From NCBI GenBank assembly GCA_012103255.1, contig WLXD01000001.1, positions 310,001 to 374,000 on the forward strand: a DNA stretch of 64,000 nucleotides, written 5' to 3'. The notes under the pieces are model-generated. The model did no database searches and was not told the origin of the DNA. It saw only the letters and a program-made list of their open reading frames with translations. The translations under genes were made by a program, and so were the position numbers. Every line of letters starts with the position of its first letter. The first letter of the stretch is position 1. This DNA comes from Acidobacteriota bacterium (GTDB lineage Bacteria > Acidobacteriota > UBA890 > WLXD01). Positions 8,309 through 15,693 of the stretch are shown here, in pieces.

Positions 8309-11062
8309 ATGAAGAGCCGCGAACTCCGCCTGTTCCGGGCGCTCATGTGGCTGCTGCCGGCGCGCTTCCGCGCCGAGTACGGCGACGAGATGTGTCGCGT
8401 CGCCGGCGAGCAATGGCAGGTCGTGCGACCCATCTCCGGTCGTCTTGGAGCATTCCGTTTCTGGACGCGCCAGAGCTTCGCGCTCGTCCGCGCCGGCTGG
8501 GATGCCCGCCCTGGCGGGCCGGCCGGAATCCAGGGCATGGCCACCAACCCGCTCACGACTTTCAAACGCAAACGAACCCCTACTAAACGTCGACTCGACG
8601 GGAGAGATGCCATGGACGGCTGGCTCCAGGACATTCGCTACTCGGTGCGCAGCCTGATCAAGCGCCCCGGCTTCACCGTCATCACCGTGGCCACGTTGGC
8701 TCTCGGCATCGGTGCTTCCACGGCCATCTTCAGCGCGGTGCACGCCGTGATCTTCCGCGGCCTGCCGTATGGCGAACCGGACCGCATCGTCACTCTCTTC
8801 CACGAGGACACGGTGACCGGCGAGCGCGGCGAGGGCTTTTCGGCAGGCAACGCGTTCGATCTCGGAGAGTCGTCGCAGCACCTGACGGCCGCGGCGATCG
8901 CCGACCCCTTCTCGCTCGATCTCCAGGTCGACGGGCGGGCCGAGAGCCTGCGCACCTGGCAGGTGTCCGAGGGGTTCTTCAGGGCCGCGCGCGTCGAGCC
9001 TCTGTACGGGCGCACGTTCACGGTGGACGAGTATCAGACCGGCAGCGAACCAGTCGTGCTCCTCGGCTACTCGAGCTGGCAGAACCGTTTCGGCGGAGAG
9101 GCCAACATCGTCGGTGACGCGTTGCTGCTCGACGGCGCGCCGCGCACGGTGGTGGGCGTGCTGCCGCCGGAGTTCAAGCTGCCGGACGAAGCCGAACTGT
9201 GGATCCCGCGCCCCGTCCAACCGTGGGACGCCAATGCGCGAGCAGCCGACTACATGTTCGGCGTTGCACGCCTGGCCGAAGGCAGCACGCTGGCCGAAGC
9301 ACAGGCCGAGGCCGCACAGATCGCCGGTGGGCTCGAAGAGGCCTTTCCCCAGCCAATGGGTGAGACCACCTTTCGGCTCATGCCGCTGAATGAGTACTTC
9401 TTCGGCGACGTACAGGCGCCGCTTCTCGTCCTCATGGGGGCCGTCGGCTTCGTTCTGTTGATCGCCTGCGCCAACGTGGCCGGCCTCATGCTCGCTCGCG
9501 GCAGTGAGCGCTCGCGGGAGTTCGCGTTGCGCGGCGCCATCGGCGCAAGCGCAGGCCGCTTGATGCGGCAGGTCACGGTCGACTCACTTCTGCTCGCGAC
9601 GCTGGGCTGTGTTGCTGGCATCGGACTCACACTCATCGGCATCCGGACGATCCGTGGACTCGCGCCCGCCACGCTCCCCCGCATCGACGAGATCGGGATC
9701 GATGGCACGGTGCTCGCGTTTGCCGTTGCGGTCGCGGGAATCAGCGCGGTGCTCTCTGGCCTGGCGCCGTCGCTGCGCTTCTCCAAACCCGATCTGCGGG
9801 ATTCGCTGAACGAGGGCGCGCGCGGTTCAACCGGAGGCCCGGGTGGCCGAACGCTGCGCGGCAGCATTGTGGTAGCCGAGGTCGCACTGGCGATGGTGCT
9901 CCTCGTGGGCGCTGGCTTGCTGACCCGCAGCTTCAACACGCTGATGGACCAGAATCTGGGGTTCGATGCCACCAACCGGCTGGCGCTCCAATTGTTCGCT
10001 TACGGCTACGGACAGAATGGCGGCATGACGCGCGGTGAGTTCGTCAACCAGACCATCGACGAGATGGAGGCCATCCCGGGTGTCCGCAAGGTCGCACTGA
10101 CGACAAGCATTCCCGGAGCCAACGACGAGGGCGCGCTGGCGGCGATCGATATCGACCTGCCGTTCGCGATCGTCAATCGGGTCCCGCCCCCAGCGGGCAG
10201 CGAACCCGAGGCCAACGTGACACTCGTGTCTGACAGCTACCTCGACGTTCTCGGTGTCGAACTCGTCACGGGTCGTACCTTCGGCCTCGCCGACAACAGC
10301 GATGCGCCGCCCGTGACTCTGATCAACGAGGCGTTCGCTCGACGCCACTTCCCGGCAGACGACCCCGTCGGCGAGAAAGTGGTCGTCGCTCTTGGCGGCA
10401 ACGCGCCTACCGAACACGAGATCGTCGGCGTCGTTGGCGACGTGCTTCCCGCCGGGCATGCGTCGACGCCACGGCCCGAAATGCTGTTCTCCTTCCGCCA
10501 GTACGGCGGGCTCGGCTTCGCCGGCAACCTCACGTTCGTCGTCGCCAGCAACATCGACGCTGCTCAGATCACCAACCCCGCCAAGGAGGCCGTCTGGCGC
10601 ATCAACCCGAACCAGTCAGTCTGGGGCGCGGCCACGCTGGACTCCCTGCTCGGCGCGTGGTTGGAACAACGCCGTTTCAACCTCGTCCTGCTCGGCTCGT
10701 TTGCAGTGCTCGCGCTGTTCCTCGCCGGCATCGGCATCTACGGACTGATCAGCTTCTCCGTGGAGCAGCGCATCGGCGAGATGGGCATCCGACGTGCCCT
10801 CGGCGGCCAGTCCGGCAACATCGTCCGCATGGTGCTCGGCGAAGCCTGGCTCCTCGCCGCAGTCGGCGTCGTGATCGGCCTCGGCGGCGCCTTCGCGCTC
10901 ACCCGCTTCATCCAGGGCATGCTCTTCGGCGTGGAACCCACCGACCCGATGACCTTCATCGGCCTGGGCGGCATGGTCCTGTTCGTCGCCGCGTTGGCGG
11001 CCGTGGTCCCGGCCTACCGAGCGACGCGTGTGGATCCGATCGTGGCGTTGCGGAGCGACTGA
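8309..11062 (+). CDS. ADOP-type MacB/FtsX permease (ADOP1)
   Basis: Inner-membrane protein of about 917 residues: N-terminal ADOP helix region (RLFRALMWLLPARFR), a TM helix near residue 125, MacB periplasmic core domain, FtsX permease unit (around 370-470), a second MacB-like core, and a C-terminal FtsX unit ending DPIVALRSD. This duplicated layout without a fused ATPase defines acidobacterial duplicated orphan permeases. An ABC ATPase would have to come from elsewhere; none is encoded nearby. A GTG at 8300 overlapping the padR stop is an alternative start. Substrate is unknown. Confidence 0.9.
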   Translation: MKSRELRLFRALMWLLPARFRAEYGDEMCRVAGEQWQVVRPISGRLGAFRFWTRQSFALVRAGWDARPGGPAGIQGMATNPLTTFKRKRTPTKRRLDGRDAMDGWLQDIRYSVRSLIKRPGFTVITVATLALGIGASTAIFSAVHAVIFRGLPYGEPDRIVTLFHEDTVTGERGEGFSAGNAFDLGESSQHLTAAAIADPFSLDLQVDGRAESLRTWQVSEGFFRAARVEPLYGRTFTVDEYQTGSEPVVLLGYSSWQNRFGGEANIVGDALLLDGAPRTVVGVLPPEFKLPDEAELWIPRPVQPWDANARAADYMFGVARLAEGSTLAEAQAEAAQIAGGLEEAFPQPMGETTFRLMPLNEYFFGDVQAPLLVLMGAVGFVLLIACANVAGLMLARGSERSREFALRGAIGASAGRLMRQVTVDSLLLATLGCVAGIGLTLIGIRTIRGLAPATLPRIDEIGIDGTVLAFAVAVAGISAVLSGLAPSLRFSKPDLRDSLNEGARGSTGGPGGRTLRGSIVVAEVALAMVLLVGAGLLTRSFNTLMDQNLGFDATNRLALQLFAYGYGQNGGMTRGEFVNQTIDEMEAIPGVRKVALTTSIPGANDEGALAAIDIDLPFAIVNRVPPPAGSEPEANVTLVSDSYLDVLGVELVTGRTFGLADNSDAPPVTLINEAFARRHFPADDPVGEKVVVALGGNAPTEHEIVGVVGDVLPAGHASTPRPEMLFSFRQYGGLGFAGNLTFVVASNIDAAQITNPAKEAVWRINPNQSVWGAATLDSLLGAWLEQRRFNLVLLGSFAVLALFLAGIGIYGLISFSVEQRIGEMGIRRALGGQSGNIVRMVLGEAWLLAAVGVVIGLGGAFALTRFIQGMLFGVEPTDPMTFIGLGGMVLFVAALAAVVPAYRATRVDPIVALRSD

Positions 11063-11094
11063 GAAGGACGGGGGAACCGAGCATGCCGAATGAC

Positions 11095-11139
11095 GGCTTC
11101 ACACGTTGGAAGTCGGAGGTTCGGTTCCTCCCGCGCCCA
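11095..11139 (+). pseudogene. 3' half of a tRNA-Val(CAC) gene
   Basis: The 45 bases read as the 3' half of a valine tRNA: anticodon loop TTCACAC with CAC anticodon, variable loop, a 5-bp T stem (GGAGG/CCTCC) with T loop TTCGGTT, acceptor 3' strand CGCGCCC and discriminator A. No matching 5' half (acceptor GGGCGCG, D arm) lies upstream, and A58 of the T loop is G. It is therefore a fragment, not a working gene. Such 3' fragments are usual at the distal end of elements integrated at tRNA genes. Confidence 0.6.
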
Positions 11140-11160
11140 CTCCCTTTTAGCGCCGGGCGA

Positions 11161-11652
11161 TCACTCCGCGGAGTCGAGGTGCTCAAGGTCGTCGAGATCC
11201 TTCGGGCGTCCCGCTGCCCTCTTGTTCTTGATCAGCGCCTCGACGCCCAAGTACGGGATGGGCGTTCGCTGCTCGCCATCCACCATTACGGCGGGGACGC
11301 GACCGGCCCAGGCCTCGTTGAAGTCGACTCCAGCGACCGAGGTCATGATGTCGATGCGATTCGGCGGCATGCCGAACTGCACGATCAAGTCCACCGCGGT
11401 CAACTCCGCCGGCGACGCGATGCCTGGCACGTCGCCTTCCCAGAACTTCTCCAAGGCCGAATAGAGCCGCCGGGCGTTGTCCGGATCGTTGGCAATGAAG
11501 AAGTCGACGTCACCCGTGAGTCGGACGTACCCGTGGAAAATCACGGCCTCGCCGCCGACAACGACGTACTTCACCTCGAACTCGTGAAGGTGCCGGACGA
11601 AGTTGCGCGTGTCAGCCGAGAAATGTGCGGCGTCTACTTCGATCGGTGCCAA
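11161..11652 (-). CDS. Nucleotidyltransferase-fold protein (AbiEii/DUF6036-like, possible toxin)
   Basis: 163 residues. Motif VVGGEAVIFHG followed by LTGDVDFFI gives the GG...hD-h-D signature of DNA polymerase beta-type nucleotidyltransferases (D48, D50). It resembles the AbiEii/MNT-like enzymes found in type IV-style toxin-antitoxin and HEPN/MNT systems. The start overlaps the end of the 56-residue gene at 11634-11804 by 19 bases, so the two form a coupled pair. A tRNA-Val fragment lies 21 bases past its stop. A toxin role is inference from fold and arrangement. Confidence 0.75.
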   Translation of the reverse strand: MAPIEVDAAHFSADTRNFVRHLHEFEVKYVVVGGEAVIFHGYVRLTGDVDFFIANDPDNARRLYSALEKFWEGDVPGIASPAELTAVDLIVQFGMPPNRIDIMTSVAGVDFNEAWAGRVPAVMVDGEQRTPIPYLGVEALIKNKRAAGRPKDLDDLEHLDSAE

Positions 11653-11804
11653 TCGCGGACATCCCGGGTGGCGCCAGAATAGGCACGGCGTTTGAGTTCG
11701 CGGGCGGCTCGCTGACGTTCACGCGGTGTCATCCGGCGCTGCTGCTCGATGTCCCAGCGCCTCGCCTCAGCGTGATCGCGCGCCTTGTGAACGATGCGTT
11801 TCAT
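11634..11804 (-). CDS. Small conserved-looking protein, partner of the nucleotidyltransferase
   Basis: 56 residues, highly charged: starts MKRIVHKARD, contains RRWDIEQQRRMTPRERQ and ends VRDWHRSK. This pattern (basic start, WDIEQQ, MTPxxR, then a VRDxHR tail) is one I recognise as a recurring small ORF directly upstream of such nucleotidyltransferases. Its stop overlaps the nucleotidyltransferase start. On the minus strand TACAAT lies six bases before the ATG, consistent with a leaderless transcript. A role as antitoxin or adaptor is plausible and untested. Confidence 0.65.
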   Translation of the reverse strand: MKRIVHKARDHAEARRWDIEQQRRMTPRERQRAARELKRRAYSGATRDVRDWHRSK

Positions 11805-11810
11805 GCACCC

Positions 11811-11816
11811 ATTGTA
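11811..11816 (-). promoter_or_regulatory. -10-like box next to the ATG of the small ORF
   Basis: TACAAT on the minus strand ends six bases before the ATG at 11804. No strong -35 is visible. If used, transcription would start at or next to the ATG (leaderless mRNA). Confidence 0.35.
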
Positions 11817-11887
11817 CCTCGCGATGCGGCCGACGGAACGGTAGAAGTCGGAGGCTCTTTGAGTTCGCGCGCGATGTCTGCACGATA

Positions 11888-11913
11888 TATAGTTATCTAT
11901 ATGGCTAACTATA
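11888..11913 (+). promoter_or_regulatory. ArsR-type operator spanning the start codon
   Basis: A perfect inverted repeat, TATAGTTA (11888-11895) and TAACTATA (11906-11913), has a 10-base spacer that contains the ATG of the arsR-like gene at 11901. TATAGT within the left arm sits where a -10 would be for a leaderless transcript. The location strongly suggests autoregulation by the encoded winged-helix protein. Confidence 0.6.
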
Positions 11914-12239
11914 CGGTGTCGCTGGATAGCGTCTTCCGGGCGCTTTCCGATCCAACACGCCGAGCCGTTGTTCAGCGGCTCGTGGCCGAGCCGACCAGCG
12001 TGAAGACGCTGGCCGAGCCGTTCGACATGGCGCTGCCGTCGTTCATGAAGCACCTGGCGGTTCTGGAAGATTGCGGGCTGATTGCTTCGACGAAGTCGGG
12101 GCGCGTGCGGACGTGCCGTCTGCAGCCTCGGCGACTGGCGGTCGTGGACGACTGGGTGCAGGCGCAGCTGCGGGACTGGGAAGGCGTGATGCAGCGACTC
12201 GCCGACCACGTCGAGTCGACCGAGCGACCGAACACATGA
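11901..12239 (+). CDS. ArsR/SmtB-family helix-turn-helix regulator
   Basis: 112-residue winged-helix repressor: ALSDPTRRAVVQRL, then LPSFMKHLAVLEDCGLI (recognition helix) and a wing with KSGRVRTCRLQP. No cysteine metal site typical of ArsR/CadC is visible, so it belongs to the metal-independent group that is usually paired with an SRPBCC (AHSA1) gene. That partner follows 45 bases downstream. No Shine-Dalgarno sequence precedes the ATG; the operator covers it instead. Confidence 0.85.
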   Translation: MANYTVSLDSVFRALSDPTRRAVVQRLVAEPTSVKTLAEPFDMALPSFMKHLAVLEDCGLIASTKSGRVRTCRLQPRRLAVVDDWVQAQLRDWEGVMQRLADHVESTERPNT

Positions 12240-12284
12240 GGTCGGGCGGCCGGCCTCTCCCTTGAACAGATGTGGAGACTTCCA

Positions 12285-12932
12285 ATGACTGATCCCGTGC
12301 ATGAAACCCTTGGTGCTGTGGCCCGGTCGGCGACGGCGCGTGAGGAGAACGGTCGGATGGCCTTCGAGATCGTCGCCGCCCGCGAGTACAACACCGGCGC
12401 AGCCGATCTCTGGGACGCTCTCACCAACCCTGTGCGGCTCGAGCAGTGGTTTCTGCCCGTGACAGGTGAACTGCAAGAGGGCGGCAACTTTCAGTTTGAA
12501 GGCAACGCCGGTGGCGAGATCCGTGAGTGCGCGGCACCGGCGAGCCTGGTCGTTACGTGGGGTATGGGTGAGGACACCAGCTTGGTGAGTCTCAAGCTCG
12601 AAGAAGTAGCCGCAGATTGCACGCGACTCACGCTCGAGCACACCGGCAAGGTCGCGCCCGAATTCTGGGAGCAGTACGGGCCGGGCGCGGTCGGCATCGG
12701 CTGGGACATGGCCTTGTTCGGCGCTGCGGAGCACTTGTTGCCCGAGCCGGCGGTTACGCGGGCCAATGCCGAAACCTGGATGATGTCGGACGAGGGCAAG
12801 AGCTTCTCGCGCGAGAGCGGTGCGGCCTGGGGGGAGGCAGCGATCGCTGGCGGCGACGAGCCGGCTGCGGCAGAACGCGCGGCCGCCACCGTGATCGGGT
12901 TCTACACCGGAGAGACGGCGCCGGACGCCTGA
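12285..12932 (+). CDS. SRPBCC domain (AHSA1-like) protein
   Basis: 215 residues of the START/Bet v1-type SRPBCC fold. Typical features: an N-terminal strand EIVAAREYNT, the motif LWDALTNPVRLEQWFLP, and a central VVTWGMGEDTSLVSLKLEE. Such proteins bind hydrophobic ligands in a helix-grip pocket and are often encoded next to ArsR-like repressors. GGAG lies upstream of the ATG at 12285. Its last 31 bases overlap the convergent glycosyltransferase gene. The ligand is unknown. Confidence 0.85.
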   Translation: MTDPVHETLGAVARSATAREENGRMAFEIVAAREYNTGAADLWDALTNPVRLEQWFLPVTGELQEGGNFQFEGNAGGEIRECAAPASLVVTWGMGEDTSLVSLKLEEVAADCTRLTLEHTGKVAPEFWEQYGPGAVGIGWDMALFGAAEHLLPEPAVTRANAETWMMSDEGKSFSRESGAAWGEAAIAGGDEPAAAERAAATVIGFYTGETAPDA

Positions 12933-14014
12933 TCGTCGTAGGCGGCCACCGCGGCCGGCCAACCGAAACGGTCGCGTAGGCTGGCGGCGACTTTCCTCGC
13001 GAGTTCCCGGGTCGGGTCCGGATCTGCCAGCCAGGTTGCGAGCCGTGTGAGCGCGTCGTCGTGATCGGCGTAGAGGCACTCGGCGGCGAAATCCTCTCCG
13101 AGGATCTCCGGGTAGCTGAGTCGGTGAGGCAGGAGCGGAGCCGCTCCGGCACAAGCAGCCTCGACGACGCTGATGCCGAAGAACTCGTGGTTGGCGGTCG
13201 AGAGCACTACGCGGGCCTGGCCCAACAGCGCGACGTAGTCGGCGCGCGGCAGGAATCCCTGATGAACAACCCGATCGCCAAGGGTCGTGATGCCGGCCTC
13301 GAGCGCCTCGGGCACACGGCCATCACGTTCACCGCAGAGCGCGACCCGGAAGTCGACGCCGCGGTCGGCGAGTTCAAGGAGGAGCGCCATCAACGCGTCC
13401 GGATTCTTGTCGTATTCCCAGCGCTGATTCCACAGCACAAGCGGCGGCCGCGCCCCGCCGGGCATCGGCAGGTCGGCGAGTTCGATGCCCACCGGAAGGA
13501 CAGTGGTCCGCGACTGGATGTCGTCCACGATCTCGGGCGCCAACGCCTCGGGAAATCTGCGCAAGAAGTCCGGGAGTGCCTCGAACCAGGCGGTGCGGTG
13601 GTAGTCGGAGTTGAAAGCGATCACATCCGCGGCGGCCATGGCCTTCAGGTTGATCAGGCCGCACTGCCGCACGCGCTCGACCTGGCCCGGGGTATCGTCG
13701 GACAGGAGCGTGGACACGGGATACGTGAGCTGGTTCTCGTGCATGTAGAGAATCGCTGGGATGTCCGAGAGCCGCCGCCGGGCCAGGCCCAGGAAACTGG
13801 CCAAGTCGAACATGTCGGTCGCGACGACAACGTCGGGGCGTGGGCGATCTTCGAACTGCCGCGCAATCTCGAGGGCCGCGCCTTCCATGCGCCAGCGCCA
13901 GAAGCGTGGTTCGAGCGTGACCAGGTCAACGTCGTGAGCGGAGTGGCGCGCAAGGCCCTCGGCCCAGGCGCGATGGCTACCGCCATGGAAGGGAGAGAGC
14001 AGCGCGACGTTCAT
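12902..14014 (-). CDS. tRNA-queuosine alpha-mannosyltransferase family (DUF3524/GTDC1-like) glycosyltransferase
   Basis: 370-residue GT-B glycosyltransferase. The N-terminal domain carries LSPFHGGSHRAW and MHENQLTYP (92-99), hallmarks of the DUF3524 family that includes vertebrate GTDC1/QTMAN, which mannosylates queuosine in tRNA-Asp. The C-terminal donor domain has ANHEFFGISVVEAACAG. Bacterial members are presumed to act on queuosine-modified tRNA, but this is by homology only and no queuosine gene lies in this window. The start ATG at 14014 has no clear ribosome-binding site. Confidence 0.75.
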   Translation of the reverse strand: MNVALLSPFHGGSHRAWAEGLARHSAHDVDLVTLEPRFWRWRMEGAALEIARQFEDRPRPDVVVATDMFDLASFLGLARRRLSDIPAILYMHENQLTYPVSTLLSDDTPGQVERVRQCGLINLKAMAAADVIAFNSDYHRTAWFEALPDFLRRFPEALAPEIVDDIQSRTTVLPVGIELADLPMPGGARPPLVLWNQRWEYDKNPDALMALLLELADRGVDFRVALCGERDGRVPEALEAGITTLGDRVVHQGFLPRADYVALLGQARVVLSTANHEFFGISVVEAACAGAAPLLPHRLSYPEILGEDFAAECLYADHDDALTRLATWLADPDPTRELARKVAASLRDRFGWPAAVAAYDDQASGAVSPV

Positions 14015-14046
14015 GCGCGACGAGTTACCGGGTGCCGCGTCGTCGG

Positions 14047-15111
14047 TCACTCGGCGGGGACGTGAGTCAGACCGCGGGCGCCTTTCAGCTTGCGATCGGC
14101 CTTGCCGGTGGTCGTGCAGTCCGCTGCGAGCGTCAGTAGCGCGCGGTCCTTGGTCACGACGTTGGCTCCGTCCATCACCGCCGCAGTGCCGTCGGCGTTG
14201 AGGAAGACACCCGTGCCGAAGGTCATCGGAAATGGCGGCAAGCAGCGCTGCTCGAATTTCTTGCCCTTGAAACGCACAAGCTCGCCCACATTCACAACCC
14301 AATGCCAGCCGCTGTCGGAGATCGCGTAGGCCGTGGCCTGCACGCCGGGCTTGGTCCAGACCGGCTTCACCCGAGTGAGGTTCTTGCCCTCGACCAGGTA
14401 CACCGCGTCCCAGCGTGCTTCGGTCACGGGCGACACGAGAGGCCCCCCGCTGCCGTCAACGATATGGATGACGCCTTTTTTCGTTCTGGCCAGGAGCTTC
14501 GGATTGACGAGGGCCTTGCCCGTGGCGATCTGGATCAGTTCGCCGGTCTCCAGGCCGTAGCGCCACACAGCACCGTCGGTGGGCGAGCTACTCCCGAGCT
14601 CCTCGCCCTGGTCCGCAATGACCAGGCCGCCGGCTCGGTCAAAGAGAACGTCCGAGGCGAATTCGAAGTCGCCGCCATCGGGTCCGGGTACCGGCGTGGT
14701 CTTGCCTGCGGCCGGGTCCCACAACACAACCTGGTTCACCGCGGCAATCGCCATCAGTCCGAGCCCAGGGTGATAGTCGACTCCGCGCGGCTCCAGCGAG
14801 CCGCCCTTCACCTTGCTGCTAACCACCTTGCCCGTGCCCGCCTTCACTTGGAGCACCTTGTTGTTCGCGGTCGACGCGGTGAGGCTGTCCCCCGGAGTCA
14901 GGGTGAGACGTCGCCTTGCCGCGGTCTGGCGCGGCGCCACCGGGCCAAACGCCTCGGCCGCCCGCCGTGCCCGACCCATCTCGCGATCAATCAGCTCCGC
15001 ATTGGCGATAGCCCGATCCACGGACGTCGCAGCCCGCGAGTTGGCGGGACTCGGCGTCAGCAAGAGGACGAGCACAAGAGTCGCCCAGGGCAGGTGTCGA
15101 CGGGTGAGCAT
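14047..15111 (-). CDS. Secreted hypothetical protein, probable beta-propeller
   Basis: 354 residues from the ATG at 15111, with signal peptide 1-25 (RRHLPWATLVLVLLL...). The mature part repeats short beta blades with patterns such as GVDYHPGLGLMAIA, DVLFDRAGGLVIADQG and GVIHIVDGSGGP, resembling NHL/SMP-30-type propellers. No catalytic residues stand out. An in-frame ATG at 15153 would add 14 residues; TATGAT (15165-15170, minus strand) lies just upstream of that start. Function not recognised. Confidence 0.6.
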   Translation of the reverse strand: MLTRRHLPWATLVLVLLLTPSPANSRAATSVDRAIANAELIDREMGRARRAAEAFGPVAPRQTAARRRLTLTPGDSLTASTANNKVLQVKAGTGKVVSSKVKGGSLEPRGVDYHPGLGLMAIAAVNQVVLWDPAAGKTTPVPGPDGGDFEFASDVLFDRAGGLVIADQGEELGSSSPTDGAVWRYGLETGELIQIATGKALVNPKLLARTKKGVIHIVDGSGGPLVSPVTEARWDAVYLVEGKNLTRVKPVWTKPGVQATAYAISDSGWHWVVNVGELVRFKGKKFEQRCLPPFPMTFGTGVFLNADGTAAVMDGANVVTKDRALLTLAADCTTTGKADRKLKGARGLTHVPAE

Positions 15112-15186
15112 CAGCGCAAGGATGTCGGGAGGGACGGGAGTCGGAAATGTCATCAGACTCGGGAATCATAGCCGCGAAACGCGCGA

Positions 15187-15215
15187 TTGACCGGCCCACG
15201 GGCCGGGCTTACAGT
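15187..15215 (+). promoter_or_regulatory. Promoter of the tRNA cluster
   Basis: TTGACC (15187-15192), a 17-base spacer and TACAGT (15210-15215) predict a transcript start about six bases before tRNA-His. A GC-rich palindrome, CCGGCCC-AC-GGGCCGG (15191-15206), occupies most of the spacer. Confidence 0.65.
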
Positions 15216-15227
15216 GTCTCTTCCGGT

Positions 15228-15301
15228 GGTGATCGTAGTTCAATCGGTAGAGCACCTGACTGTGACTCAGGAAGTTGCGGGTTCAAGTCCCGTCGGTCAC
15301 C
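15228..15301 (+). tRNA. tRNA-His(GTG)
   Basis: Complete cloverleaf: acceptor GTGATCG/CGGTCAC, anticodon loop with GTG, T loop TTCAAGT, and an extra G at -1 (15228) opposite C73, the histidine identity element. The 3' CCA is not encoded. Confidence 0.95.
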
Positions 15302-15309
15302 CCTCCCAA

Positions 15310-15384
15310 GCGTCCGTAGCTCAGCCAGGATAGAGCGTCAGCCTCCGGAGCTGAAAGTCGCAGGTTCGAATCCTGCCGGGCGCA
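15310..15384 (+). tRNA. tRNA-Arg(CCG)
   Basis: Acceptor GCGTCCG pairs with CGGGCGC. Anticodon stem TCAGC/GCTGA holds loop CTCCGGA with CCG at 15345-15347; T arm GCAGG-TTCGAAT-CCTGC. Discriminator A84, CCA not encoded. Confidence 0.95.
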
Positions 15385-15388
15385 TCAA

Positions 15389-15424
15389 GGAGCCCCTGTT
15401 TGGGTAACCTCGGGGGTCTCTTTG
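15389..15424 (+). terminator. Hairpin between tRNA-Arg and tRNA-Lys
   Basis: GAGCCCC (15390-15396) pairs with GGGGTCTC downstream apart from one bulged T, and a short TTT follows. It could be a weak terminator or a processing hairpin within the tRNA transcript. Confidence 0.35.
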
Positions 15425-15425
15425 C

Positions 15426-15498
15426 GGGCCGCTAGCTCAACTGGCAGAGCAACGGACTCTTAATCCGTAGGTTCTAGGTTCGATCCCTAGGCGGCTCA
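15426..15498 (+). tRNA. tRNA-Lys(CTT)
   Basis: Acceptor GGGCCGC/GCGGCTC, anticodon stem ACGGA/TCCGT with loop CTCTTAA (CTT), T arm CTAGG-TTCGATC-CCTAG, discriminator A. CCA not encoded. A T5 run follows directly at 15500-15504. Confidence 0.95.
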
Positions 15499-15511
15499 CT
15501 TTTTCGCGCGC

Positions 15512-15533
15512 GGCCGGCCAACAATGGCCGGCC
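15512..15533. terminator. Strong hairpin after tRNA-Lys
   Basis: Perfect 9-bp inverted repeat GGCCGGCCA-ACAA-TGGCCGGCC. No T run follows on the plus strand, so termination is only a possibility; it may also separate or protect the tRNA ends. Confidence 0.35.
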
Positions 15534-15557
15534 TGCCGCGAAGTTCCCGGACGCCTT

Positions 15558-15640
15558 GCGAAAGTGGCGGAATTGGCAGACGCGCTGGCCTTAGGAGCCA
15601 GTGGGCTTAGCCCGTGGGGGTTCGAGTCCCCCCTTTCGCA
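15558..15640 (+). tRNA. tRNA-Leu(TAG)
   Basis: Class II tRNA with a long variable arm. Acceptor GCGAAAG/CTTTCGC, anticodon stem CTGGC/GCCAG with loop CTTAGGA (TAG), variable arm TGGGCTTAGCCCG, T arm GGGGG-TTCGAGT-CCCCC. CCA not encoded. Confidence 0.95.
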
Positions 15641-15693
15641 CCTTCGCATTTCCACCCCATTTGAGCGCGTCCTCCCGCAGCCGGAAAAGAACG

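Noticed and set aside
8195-9220. Minus-strand open frame of 341 codons
   Set aside because: Antisense to ADOP1.
11066-11139. A complete tRNA-Val gene
   Set aside because: The upstream 29 bases do not form a matching acceptor strand or D arm, so only the 3' half is called.
11634-13154. Minus-strand open frame of 506 codons
   Set aside because: Only its last 56 codons are convincing (the small ORF); the rest is antisense to the ArsR-like and SRPBCC genes.
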